Source of the DNA: an uncultured Porphyromonadaceae bacterium
GTDB taxonomy: Bacteria > Bacteroidota > Bacteroidia > Bacteroidales > Muribaculaceae
DNA length: 9,485 bases
Assembly: GCA_947176615.1 (NCBI GenBank)
Contig: CAMWRO010000084.1
Location: forward strand, 1 to 9,485
Direction of reading: 5' to 3'
Position 1 is the stretch's first letter. Each line of letters opens with the position of its first letter. Made by a program: the position numbers and the translations under genes. The notes below the pieces were generated by a model, which was given only the letters and a program-made list of their open reading frames with translations, did no database searches and was not told the DNA's origin. Positions 1 to 6,376 of this stretch are shown piece by piece.

Positions 1-1
1 C

Positions 2-139
2 ATTCTCAAAGTGGCCCGCACCATCGCCGACCTCGACGCATCCCCCGCCATCCTCCCCCACCACCTCAACGAGGCTATCTCCTACCGCAACCTCGACCGC
101 GCCTCATGGGGCACCTCGGTCCAGAAACTCCCCTTCTGA
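2..139 (+). CDS. comM: ComM/YifB-type Mg-chelatase-like AAA+ ATPase, C-terminal end only
   Basis: Only the last 45 codons lie in the window; the gene runs off the left edge. The readable frame starts at base 2 and stops with TGA at 137-139. The peptide begins ILKVARTIADLDAS and continues through a helix with NEAISYRNLDR, the typical end of the magnesium-chelatase C-terminal helical domain (the AAA+ lid) in YifB/ComM proteins. In that family ComM is a hexameric helicase that promotes branch migration during uptake and recombination of transforming DNA; YifB-type homologues occur widely, also in bacteria not known to be competent. The segment is very GC-rich (about 67% in the first 60 bases), unlike the transposase that follows. 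The frame is intact to its natural end, so the mobile gene downstream did not disrupt it. The family call is good, but only the C-terminus can be judged. Confidence 0.8.
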   Translation: MLKVARTIADLDASPAILPHHLNEAISYRNLDRASWGTSVQKLPF

Positions 140-150
140 TTCCCGTCCTT

Positions 151-174
151 TTATCAATCGAGCTCGATTGATAA
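151..174. repeat. 24-bp perfect palindrome between comM and the transposase gene
   Basis: Bases 151-162 (ttatcaatcgag) are exactly the reverse complement of 163-174. As RNA or single-stranded DNA this would fold into a hairpin with a stem of about 10 bp and an AGCT loop. It begins 12 bases after the comM stop and ends 32 bases before the transposase ATG. It could act as a transcription terminator for comM, but no T-run follows it on either strand. It could instead be a REP-like hairpin recognised by the adjacent RAYT-type transposase, since such enzymes bind and cut palindromes near their own gene. The palindrome is certain; its role is inference. Confidence 0.85.
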
Positions 175-206
175 CTCTACCTCTTGACAGCTAAATAAAA
201 GACAAA

Positions 207-1148
207 ATGACCACACCTCCATTTTATAAAGAGATTATCCATAATAACAAGCGGCGTGCACCGTGGCACGACTACCACAGCCGTCGTATCTACATGGTTA
301 CGGTCACAAAAGCACCACAAGCTCCCATATTCGGAAAGGTCATCAATATAAATAACCCAACCTGTGCCAAAATAGAATTAACCACCTGCGGCAAAATAAT
401 CTTAGATGAAATAACATCTACTCCCTCTCACAATTCCGAAATAAAAATTTTGAACACAATAATAATGCCCGATCACTTCCATGTCCTTCTTTTTGTAACA
501 CAACCTATGAGACGGCACTTGGGAGAGGTCATTCAAGCTATCAAATCAGCATCCACCAGTAAAATCAGAACCAAGCTGAATAATAAAGACCTCACCGTTT
601 TTGAAGAAGGATTTAACGACCGGATTATAACTCGCCGCGGACAACTTGACACTGTCTACAACTATATTAATCAAAATCCCTACCGATTGGCAGTAAGACT
701 TGCATTTCCCAATTTTTTCCAGCGGATTAATCGCTTGAAAATCGGGAACAATTACTATCAAGCCTACGGCAATGTTCAATTAATTGATAACCCTTTTAAA
801 GAACAAGTCATAGTTCACCGCGCTGACAATGAAGAACAACGCTTTCGTAACCGCAGCCATTGGCTATATGCCGCAGCCAATGGTGGTGTTCTCGTTTCTC
901 CATTTATCTCTAAAGATGAAAAGACTATCAAATCCGAGGCCGAGATGCTTAAAGGTAAATTTATTCTAATCACTCCCGAGAAATTTCCTGACCGTTACAA
1001 ACCAACCGGCCATAATTTTCAACTCTGTGAGCAAGGACGATTGCTCATCATTTCGTATCCTTCACTCGACTCAACTACCCTCCTTTCACGAAAACATTGC
1101 ATAGATATGAATCATCTTGCCGAGAGAATCGTCATGATGACTCAATAG
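207..1148 (+). CDS. RAYT/IS200-like Y1 transposase (HUH nuclease) with C-terminal extra domain
   Basis: This is a 313-aa single-strand DNA nuclease of the Y1 transposase family, closest in style to REP-associated tyrosine transposases. The HUH metal-binding motif is H90-F91-H92 in MPDHFHVLL, preceded by a strand typical of the family. The sequence FNDRIITRRG (136-145) and then YNYINQNPYR (151-160) follow; Y153, in the Y-I-x-x-N-P context, is the likely catalytic tyrosine. Family members cut and rejoin single-stranded DNA next to hairpins. Usual Y1 or RAYT proteins are about 130-230 aa, so this one is long. Residues about 187-282 form a second region (NGGVLVSPFIS at 225-235, GRLLIIS at 277-283) that resembles a Rossmann-like DprA/SLOG fold. 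The gene is AT-rich (about 37% GC in a sampled line) compared with comM, which fits horizontal origin. No partner tnpB or second transposase gene is seen. The nuclease call is strong; the second domain is tentative. Confidence 0.85.
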   Translation: MTTPPFYKEIIHNNKRRAPWHDYHSRRIYMVTVTKAPQAPIFGKVININNPTCAKIELTTCGKIILDEITSTPSHNSEIKILNTIIMPDHFHVLLFVTQPMRRHLGEVIQAIKSASTSKIRTKLNNKDLTVFEEGFNDRIITRRGQLDTVYNYINQNPYRLAVRLAFPNFFQRINRLKIGNNYYQAYGNVQLIDNPFKEQVIVHRADNEEQRFRNRSHWLYAAANGGVLVSPFISKDEKTIKSEAEMLKGKFILITPEKFPDRYKPTGHNFQLCEQGRLLIISYPSLDSTTLLSRKHCIDMNHLAERIVMMTQ

Positions 1149-1189
1149 TCACAATTTATTCAACATCTGTTATTAATTAATATTGTGAC
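1148..1189. repeat. Imperfect stem-loop just after the transposase stop
   Basis: An 8-bp inverted repeat, gtcacaat (1148-1155) and attgtgac (1182-1189), begins at the last base of the transposase stop codon. Its AT-rich loop contains a second 12-bp palindrome at 1171-1182 (tattaattaata). It could be the right-end hairpin of the mobile unit or a weak transcription terminator. There is no T-run after it. The inverted repeat is seen directly; the role is inferred. Confidence 0.5.
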
Positions 1190-1198
1190 AGTCGCTAA

Positions 1199-1303
1199 TA
1201 TCGACGGGCCATTCTCCTCGTCGGCACCGCCACCTTCATCGCCTGCATCCTCGTTACCCACCTCATCTCCCTCCTGCCCTGCTCAAAGTGGATTATAGGG
1301 TGA
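1199..1303 (+). pseudogene. Coding remnant: C-terminal end of a membrane protein
   Basis: An open frame without a start reads YRRAILLVGTATFIACIL, then VTHLISLLPCSKWIIG and a TGA at 1301-1303. In-frame TAA at 1196-1198 closes it on the left. It has the look of a last transmembrane helix and short tail. Base composition supports real coding origin: 1201-1260 is about 63% GC with C in most third positions, like comM and unlike the AT-rich sequence on both sides. The peptide somewhat resembles the end of acyltransferase-3 membrane proteins, but it is too short to assign. It most likely survived from a host gene deleted or replaced when the neighbouring low-GC block arrived. Confidence 0.5.
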
Positions 1304-1309
1304 AAAAAC

Positions 1310-1341
1310 GTTGGATAGATTGATTTATATCACTACCTTTG
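1310..1341 (+). promoter_or_regulatory. Bacteroidetes-type promoter for the two membrane protein genes
   Basis: TACCTTTG at 1334-1341 matches the Bacteroidetes -7 consensus TAnnTTTG exactly. A -33-like GTTG lies at 1310-1313, 20 bases upstream, against the consensus TTTG; the spacing is within the usual 19-21. The box ends only 4 bases before the ATG of the 526-aa gene, so transcription would begin about at the start codon. That implies a leaderless message, or that a different promoter is used. The motif match is direct; activity is inferred. Confidence 0.6.
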
Positions 1342-1347
1342 TGATAT
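1327..1347. repeat. Inverted repeat around the -7 box, overlapping the start codon
   Basis: atatcac (1327-1333) and gtgatat (1341-1347) are perfect inverted copies separated by 7 bases that are most of the -7 box. A further atcac copy lies at 1350-1354. Such dyad symmetry over a promoter and start codon is the form of an operator for a dimeric regulator, although the stems are short and AT-rich and could arise by chance. Confidence 0.4.
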
Positions 1348-2926
1348 GAATCACGCTTATAAACCGACCTATTCCAAATCATTATTTGACATCTGGCTGG
1401 CGATTGTAACAATACTCTATATTGTTGTTTTTGCTTTGACTCCGATGATTTTTGACGACTATACCTATACACTGGGGACTGCGTCAATCACATCAGCCGC
1501 GGAGAAAGTTTCGGCAATATGGGAAATAAGCAAAAATCACTGGTACAACGACACGGGTAGATTGTGCAATCTTTTGAGTCCGATATTTTTAGGATTGCTG
1601 CCTAAACTTGTCTTTTCGGTTATCAGCGGCGGGTTCATATTGATGTCAGTCATGTTGATGTGCAGATTGGCCGGTGTCAAGCGCGGTTCGACCGGTTCAT
1701 GGGTAATAGCCTTACTGGTGACATTTGCACTGCCGTGGTTCGATTACATGTTTTCAGTAATCTTTGCCATAAATTATGTGTGGCCATCGGCTCTTACTTT
1801 GTTGATAGTCTATTGGTTTTTAAACCGGGACACCATCAAAAGTGAATTATCGACAGGAGTGTTTTCAGGGATGTGTATCACTGCCCTGCTCTCGGGTTGG
1901 ATGCATGAAGGCTTTTCCATACCTGTTATTGCCGGAGTGTTGACATTATGGATTGTTCAGAAACACTGTCCTGATAAAAGAGAGATTATCTTATTTACCT
2001 TCTATCTCGCGGGAACGCTGTTGATTATTATTTCACCCGCATTATGGACCCGCACAGCCAATTCTGAATCTCTTTTCTCACGCATGTCTTTAATGGAACA
2101 GATATTACATGGCATAGGATTCAATATCATGTTCTTTATATTCTGTGCGTTTCTGATTATATGCTTCCTCAAACGTAGCTTTAGGGATATTTTAGACGAA
2201 AACAAAAAGTTAAAATCAATAATTGTTTTCGTGGCATCCTCATCATTTGTCGCATCGCTGATATTCTATCTGTTTTATACAGGACCGCGCATGGGATGGT
2301 ATGCCACTCAATTTTGCAGTATCGGGATTGTCGCCTTGGGTCACAATCTTTTTCCGCCTGTCAAACGCGTGACCGGTCTCATTATAAACGCATTGATAGC
2401 AATACTTATTATTGCAAACCTTACAGCTGCGGCAGTCGAGCAGAAAAAACTGTATGACGAAAATAAAGAGATTGTAAATCTTTTTCTACAATCACCCGAC
2501 GGCGAGGTTTATTATGATAACATTCCCACCCATGTTTCAATGAGTTTTCTGAAATCCTCTATGCGCAATTTCAATGAATATATGCCAATGGCGCTTTTCT
2601 CGGAATACTGGCGCGAGGATGAAAATGTAATGCTCTCGTTACTTCCGTCAAAACTGCATAATTTTACCGCCGACCAAGTCTCGGTATGCGATTCAGATTC
2701 CACTCTTTATCTCAAAGACGGACTATTGCTATCCCGCGATTCGATTCCCGACAATTATTCTAAAATATTAATAAATACCCCTCAAATGGGATGGGTGGAA
2801 TCCCGTCTGCGTCCCCGCTGTTTCACAGCAGCCGACAGCAGCCGATGGATTTTGATCGTCCCCCACGTCACAATCATGACCGGCTGCCCGGTCACAGATG
2901 CGAAATGGAAGGAGAATAAGAAATGA
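1346..2926 (+). CDS. DUF6056-like polytopic membrane protein, possible GT-C glycosyltransferase
   Basis: This is a 526-aa inner-membrane protein with many hydrophobic helices in its first 370 residues and a mainly soluble tail (about 370-526). After the first helix (17-34) comes an external-type loop with D37-D38 in MIFDDYTYT and then HWYNDTGR (65-72). Further on are NYVWP (143-147) and GWMHEG (184-189). An acidic pair after TM1, a loop with an N/D-x-GR motif and a later HE are the pattern of DUF6056 and related GT-C-like proteins of surface polysaccharide loci, thought to transfer sugars from lipid-linked donors. No substrate can be read from the sequence. The chosen ATG keeps the first helix; the next Met (34) would remove it. 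The stop overlaps the next gene by ATGA, so the two are translationally coupled. The gene is AT-richer than comM or manA, suggesting acquisition. Membrane topology is certain, the family likely, the activity inferred. Confidence 0.65.
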   Translation: MNHAYKPTYSKSLFDIWLAIVTILYIVVFALTPMIFDDYTYTLGTASITSAAEKVSAIWEISKNHWYNDTGRLCNLLSPIFLGLLPKLVFSVISGGFILMSVMLMCRLAGVKRGSTGSWVIALLVTFALPWFDYMFSVIFAINYVWPSALTLLIVYWFLNRDTIKSELSTGVFSGMCITALLSGWMHEGFSIPVIAGVLTLWIVQKHCPDKREIILFTFYLAGTLLIIISPALWTRTANSESLFSRMSLMEQILHGIGFNIMFFIFCAFLIICFLKRSFRDILDENKKLKSIIVFVASSSFVASLIFYLFYTGPRMGWYATQFCSIGIVALGHNLFPPVKRVTGLIINALIAILIIANLTAAAVEQKKLYDENKEIVNLFLQSPDGEVYYDNIPTHVSMSFLKSSMRNFNEYMPMALFSEYWREDENVMLSLLPSKLHNFTADQVSVCDSDSTLYLKDGLLLSRDSIPDNYSKILINTPQMGWVESRLRPRCFTAADSSRWILIVPHVTIMTGCPVTDAKWKENKK

Positions 2927-3972
2927 CACTTTCTTCACAACACCGGTTGAAAACCATTCCCATATTCAAGTTCATATTAATTATGGGTGTGGTACTTATA
3001 CACAGCAACATCTATCATCTTACGCCATCAGGATTTAACGGATACGGGCCTGAAATCGTGAATTTCATCACCTCGTTAATGCAGGTGTGCGTTCCATCTT
3101 TCTTTATTATTTCGGGTTATCTGTTTTTCTATGGTGTTGATAATTTTACAGCCGATGTTTATAAAAAGAAACTTTCAAGCCGGTTCAAGACACTGTTTAT
3201 ACCATATATTATATGGAATACCTTTTGTGCGGCCCTGTTCATTATAAAAGTTTTGTTTCTCAACTTCCCCGGACTTGGTATCATAGAAAACGATACGATA
3301 CACTGGGGCAGATTTTTGGAGGGTTTTATATATAGGGAACAAGCCGACGGTTATCCCTTTGCATTTGCATTCTGGTTTATCAGAAACCTGATGGTGTTTG
3401 TCATACTGACACCGATAGTGAGGTTAATAGCGTGCAAATGGTGGTCGGTTTTCTTATTGTTCTTTATCAAACTTATCTTTAACATTGACCTGTATGGTAT
3501 AGAATGGTTTATATCAGGAGCTGCTGCCGCTATACACAGACTCTCTCCCGACAAACTCAATAATAAGACAGGCGTAATGCTTTTTTCAGGTATTATCTAT
3601 CTTGTTATAGCCATTGCAAGATTTTGGTTCATAGGCGATAAAGTGAATGACGATATAGGACTCTGTTTGGAAGTTCCGGCAGGATTCTGCTTTTTATATC
3701 TCTTATCATGCAGGCTGATTGGTTTTTCAACAACGGTCATCGGGCGACAACTGTGTTCTTCAACATTCTTTCTGTATGCTTTTCACCAGTGTTTCTGTTC
3801 TGTCACGCTGAAATTCTGGCTGCGCATCGTCGGATATAATACCATTCTCAGTTCACTTCTCTCATATCTGCTTACTTTCCTGTCACTATTTGCAATTTCT
3901 TTCTTGACCTATCTATTATTGAACAGATATTTTCCTAAAGGAATGAGAATCCTCTCGGGTGACAGGTCATAA
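2923..3972 (+). CDS. Acyltransferase family 3 integral membrane protein
   Basis: This 349-aa multi-pass protein has the marks of the acyltransferase-3 family (OatA/NodX/WecH type), which moves acetyl or other acyl groups onto surface sugars at the cytoplasmic membrane. TM1 carries the conserved histidine (H27 in VVLIHSN). TM2 contains VPSFFIISGYLFF (57-69), followed by a basic cytoplasmic stretch KKKLSSRFKTLFIPYIIWN (81-99), all typical of the family. The length matches stand-alone members, with no fused SGNH domain. Its ATG overlaps the stop of the upstream membrane gene (ATGA at 2923-2926), so the pair is probably one operon and may act on the same glycan or glycolipid. The gene ends 13 bases from the stop of the opposing glycosyltransferase gene. 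The acceptor is unknown. Confidence 0.8.
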   Translation: MTLSSQHRLKTIPIFKFILIMGVVLIHSNIYHLTPSGFNGYGPEIVNFITSLMQVCVPSFFIISGYLFFYGVDNFTADVYKKKLSSRFKTLFIPYIIWNTFCAALFIIKVLFLNFPGLGIIENDTIHWGRFLEGFIYREQADGYPFAFAFWFIRNLMVFVILTPIVRLIACKWWSVFLLFFIKLIFNIDLYGIEWFISGAAAAIHRLSPDKLNNKTGVMLFSGIIYLVIAIARFWFIGDKVNDDIGLCLEVPAGFCFLYLLSCRLIGFSTTVIGRQLCSSTFFLYAFHQCFCSVTLKFWLRIVGYNTILSSLLSYLLTFLSLFAISFLTYLLLNRYFPKGMRILSGDRS

Positions 3973-3985
3973 ACCGTGTAAGCAA

Positions 3986-4828
3986 TTACTCTATTTTCAA
4001 TTGTTTAAGCTCCACATCTCCCAAGAGCGGGGCCGACATTGAGTAGGAGCTCCACCACGAGCCGAGCAGGAGACGGCAACGTGACAGGACGAGCAATTCG
4101 GTAAAAGCATCCTTGATTCCTTGGGATGAGCCCCGGTCACTGCTGAGAGTAGAGACTATGATATGGTCGCCGAATTTTTCCTTGAATTCCTTTTTTATCT
4201 CCGTGTCGTCACTGGCAAGATAAAATAATGTGTCGGGGTTCAGGGCAAGTTCTTTGTTTATCTCATCGATAAAAAGAGATGTCGGACTGTATCTGCGCGA
4301 CATTACATTGTCGGTTCTGCGGATGTGAAGACCGACGGTATTCTTTTTAAATACCGATGTTATTTCTTCAACGCGTTCCTCGATTTCAGAAGTAGGTATA
4401 AACAGTTTCCGATAGAAATCGGTCTTAAAATCGTAGAAAGGACATCCCGAATAGATGTAGATACTTTTGGGGGAATCAGTCACTAATTGTCGGAAGCCGG
4501 CACTATTGTACCGCAAGCTGTTCATGGGTTCCACATCGTCCACGATGACGTGACTGAAATTCTTACACTGGTACAGTGTTGATATATAAAGATTTTTCTT
4601 TCTCGGCAATTCCCATTTCAGACTGTATTCCAATGTATCAGGGACAGTCGTTATTTCCATCCATCGGGCATGTCTGAAAAGCTGCTCGGGGGAGGCATTC
4701 AATCCCCAATCCCTGTACCATATAATAGAGAGAGGGACACCGGTGTCCTGACTCAGTGTCAGGCCCGATGCCACTGCTCTCATTCGGTTAGCCAAGCCGC
4801 CTGAGGCGACAAGCACTATTTTCTTCAT
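3986..4828 (-). CDS. NodZ/O-fucosyltransferase-like glycosyltransferase
   Basis: This 280-aa soluble protein resembles the fucosyltransferase superfamily with a GT-B fold (NodZ, FUT8, POFUT). The N-terminus has the glycine-rich loop ASGGLANRMRAVASG (8-22). The donor-binding signature HIRRTD is at 168-173, where the Arg would contact GDP-fucose. FYLASDDTE (202-210) and the late block from DAFTELLVLSR to LLLGSWWSSYS (240-263) match the conserved C-terminal motifs. There is no signal peptide, so it should act in the cytoplasm, adding fucose or a related sugar to a growing glycan. It is the last gene of the minus-strand cluster, 10 bases after manA, whose pathway feeds GDP-mannose and GDP-fucose; that fits the assignment. 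Several sampled lines are 33-37% GC while adjacent manA reaches 65%, so the gene may have been added to the operon's end. The sugar donor is inferred, not shown. Confidence 0.7.
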   Translation of the reverse strand: MKKIVLVASGGLANRMRAVASGLTLSQDTGVPLSIIWYRDWGLNASPEQLFRHARWMEITTVPDTLEYSLKWELPRKKNLYISTLYQCKNFSHVIVDDVEPMNSLRYNSAGFRQLVTDSPKSIYIYSGCPFYDFKTDFYRKLFIPTSEIEERVEEITSVFKKNTVGLHIRRTDNVMSRRYSPTSLFIDEINKELALNPDTLFYLASDDTEIKKEFKEKFGDHIIVSTLSSDRGSSQGIKDAFTELLVLSRCRLLLGSWWSSYSMSAPLLGDVELKQLKIE

Positions 4829-4838
4829 TACAATATTG

Positions 4839-5816
4839 TCAGCTTTCGACTTGGAGGAGGGTTGCGGTGCCGGTCGCGGCGATGTTGCCGAGGGAGGCGG
4901 GGAAAAGGAGGGTGTCGCCTTGCCTGATGGTCTCGGTGCGGCCTTCGGTGCCGTATTTCAAGGTGGCTTCTCCGGCGAGACACATCACGATCATGAATGA
5001 GTCGCGGGTGTGGTTCATCGGGAGTTCGCAGGTGTTGTCAAGGAGGATGCGGCGCACGTCGAAGTGGTGGCAGTTGACAAGGTCGACATCGGCCACGTCG
5101 GCCGACACGGGGGCGTTTTTGTAGTCGGGATAGACGGTATAGTCGATGGCGTCACGGGCCTGCTCGGTGTGGAGCTGGCGGGGATTTCCGTCGGCATCAC
5201 GGCGGTCGTAGTCATAGATGCGATAGGTTATGTCGCTCGTCTCCTGTATTTCGGCAAGGAGGTTTCCGGCCCCGATGGCGTGGATGCGGCCTGCGGGAAG
5301 GAAGAATGTGTCGCCGGGAGTCGAGTCATAGCTGTCGATGACATCCATGATGGTGTTGTCGGCGACGCGGCGCTCATATTCGTCGGGGGTAATCTGCTGT
5401 TTCAGACCGACGTATATCTTGGCACCGGGGGCGGTGTCGATTATGTGCCACATTTCGGTCTTGCCGGGACAGTGGTGACGTTTTTCGGCAAGCTCGTCAT
5501 CGGGGTGTACCTGTACCGAAAGGTTGTCCTTGGCATCAATTATCTTTATAAGGAGCGGGAAGTTTTTTCCGTAGGTTTCATAAACTTTTCCTCCTACAAG
5601 GGCGGGGCCAAACTCCTCAATCAGTTCGGTGAGTGAACGACCCTTGAACGAGCCACGATCAACAACAGATACTTTTCCGGGAACAGCAGAGATTTCCCAG
5701 CTTTCGCCTATTGATTTCTGATCGGTGACGATTCCTTTGAAAGGGGCAATGGCCTCTCCCCCCCATATCACAGATTTCAGGTAGGGGGAAAAATGCAATG
5801 GTTCTTTTAATTCCAT
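4839..5816 (-). CDS. manA: Mannose-6-phosphate isomerase, class I
   Basis: ManA interconverts fructose-6-phosphate and mannose-6-phosphate in the cytoplasm, using a bound zinc ion. At 325 aa this is the short class I form found in Firmicutes and Bacteroidetes. The cupin zinc ligands are visible: Q102 and H104 in VQVHPDDE, E121 in GKTEMW, and H179 in GRIHAIGAG. EIQETSDITYRIYDYDR (189-205) contains the expected active-site arginine (R198). The second cupin-like half (about 250-325) ends with DTLLFPASLGN, also usual. Mannose-6-P leads to GDP-mannose and on to GDP-fucose, so the link with the downstream fucosyltransferase-like gene is sensible. The upstream gene ends 14 bases before its ATG. Coding is strongly GC-rich. 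Long antisense open frames over this gene are shadows. Confidence 0.93.
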   Translation of the reverse strand: MELKEPLHFSPYLKSVIWGGEAIAPFKGIVTDQKSIGESWEISAVPGKVSVVDRGSFKGRSLTELIEEFGPALVGGKVYETYGKNFPLLIKIIDAKDNLSVQVHPDDELAEKRHHCPGKTEMWHIIDTAPGAKIYVGLKQQITPDEYERRVADNTIMDVIDSYDSTPGDTFFLPAGRIHAIGAGNLLAEIQETSDITYRIYDYDRRDADGNPRQLHTEQARDAIDYTVYPDYKNAPVSADVADVDLVNCHHFDVRRILLDNTCELPMNHTRDSFMIVMCLAGEATLKYGTEGRTETIRQGDTLLFPASLGNIAATGTATLLQVES

Positions 5817-5830
5817 TATTTTTTATAGTA

Positions 5831-6355
5831 TTATAACATGTTCAAAGCTCTGAGCTGCTCCACAATCTCGGCCCGGGACAGAACGCGGCGCGATCTGAGC
5901 AAAGCGGCAAAATCATGGGCAACGGACTGAACGCCGCGATGGGAGAACACACGGTCGAGGTAGTTGAAATTTTTGTCAAAAAGACGGTCGATTTCGTCAT
6001 CTTCGAGTGAGCAGACATTGTGTCCTTCCTCATAAACTGCATCATGGAGACTTTTCTTCACTTTGTCGTCTACACGGGTTACACGCAGTACCCTGTTGCG
6101 GCACAAAATGTTAGCCATCATCATCACTACCGAGAGATTGTAGTTTTTAAGCAGCTGATTCCAAGCAGCCTTTGGAGAAACTCCGGGATTTCCCGCGAAA
6201 TAAAACTCGCCGGTCATTTCCACCATGTTGCCGGGATCGCGGTCGAGAGAGATTGTCGAAATCATATCCTCGCCGTCAAAGACAACGAGTCCGATAGCCA
6301 TACCGGCAGCACCATAGCTGCGGTCATTTTCATCGTTATATCTGAATTGTTCCAT
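5831..6355 (-). CDS. Conserved-looking 174-aa protein of unknown function
   Basis: I do not recognise a named domain. The protein is soluble, without signal peptide or membrane helix. The first 55 residues look strand-rich (IGLVVFDGEDMISTISLDRD at 21-40), then EFYFAGNPGVSPKAAWNQLL (50-69) leads into a mostly helical part with charged patches (DDKVKKSLHDAVYEEGH, 96-112). A short helix ends it (SRAEIVEQLRALNML, 160-174). It sits 21 bases after the porZ-like gene and 14 bases before manA, inside the tight minus-strand cluster, so it is very probably translated. Position suggests a link to surface glycan or secretion functions, but nothing in the sequence proves it. Composition matches its GC-rich neighbours better than the low-GC block. 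Confidence 0.75.
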   Translation of the reverse strand: MEQFRYNDENDRSYGAAGMAIGLVVFDGEDMISTISLDRDPGNMVEMTGEFYFAGNPGVSPKAAWNQLLKNYNLSVVMMMANILCRNRVLRVTRVDDKVKKSLHDAVYEEGHNVCSLEDDEIDRLFDKNFNYLDRVFSHRGVQSVAHDFAALLRSRRVLSRAEIVEQLRALNML

Positions 6356-6376
6356 TATTTCTTGAGTTAGATGGGA

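Noticed and set aside
175..206. ttgaca (184-189) as a -35 box for the transposase
   Set aside because: Bacteroidetes promoters do not use this element, and no TAnnTTTG box is found before the ATG.
1293..1487. 64-aa minus-strand open frame
   Set aside because: It overlaps the promoter and the start of the membrane protein gene and shows no domain.
3973..4004. Possible shared terminator between the converging genes
   Set aside because: Only a 5-bp caatt/aattg pair around an 11-base AT-rich loop is present, mostly inside the glycosyltransferase end. Too weak to call.
5010..5636. 208-aa plus-strand open frame across manA
   Set aside because: It is antisense to a clear manA gene with all zinc ligands. 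The valine/glycine-rich translation is what GC-rich antisense frames give, and no domain is visible.
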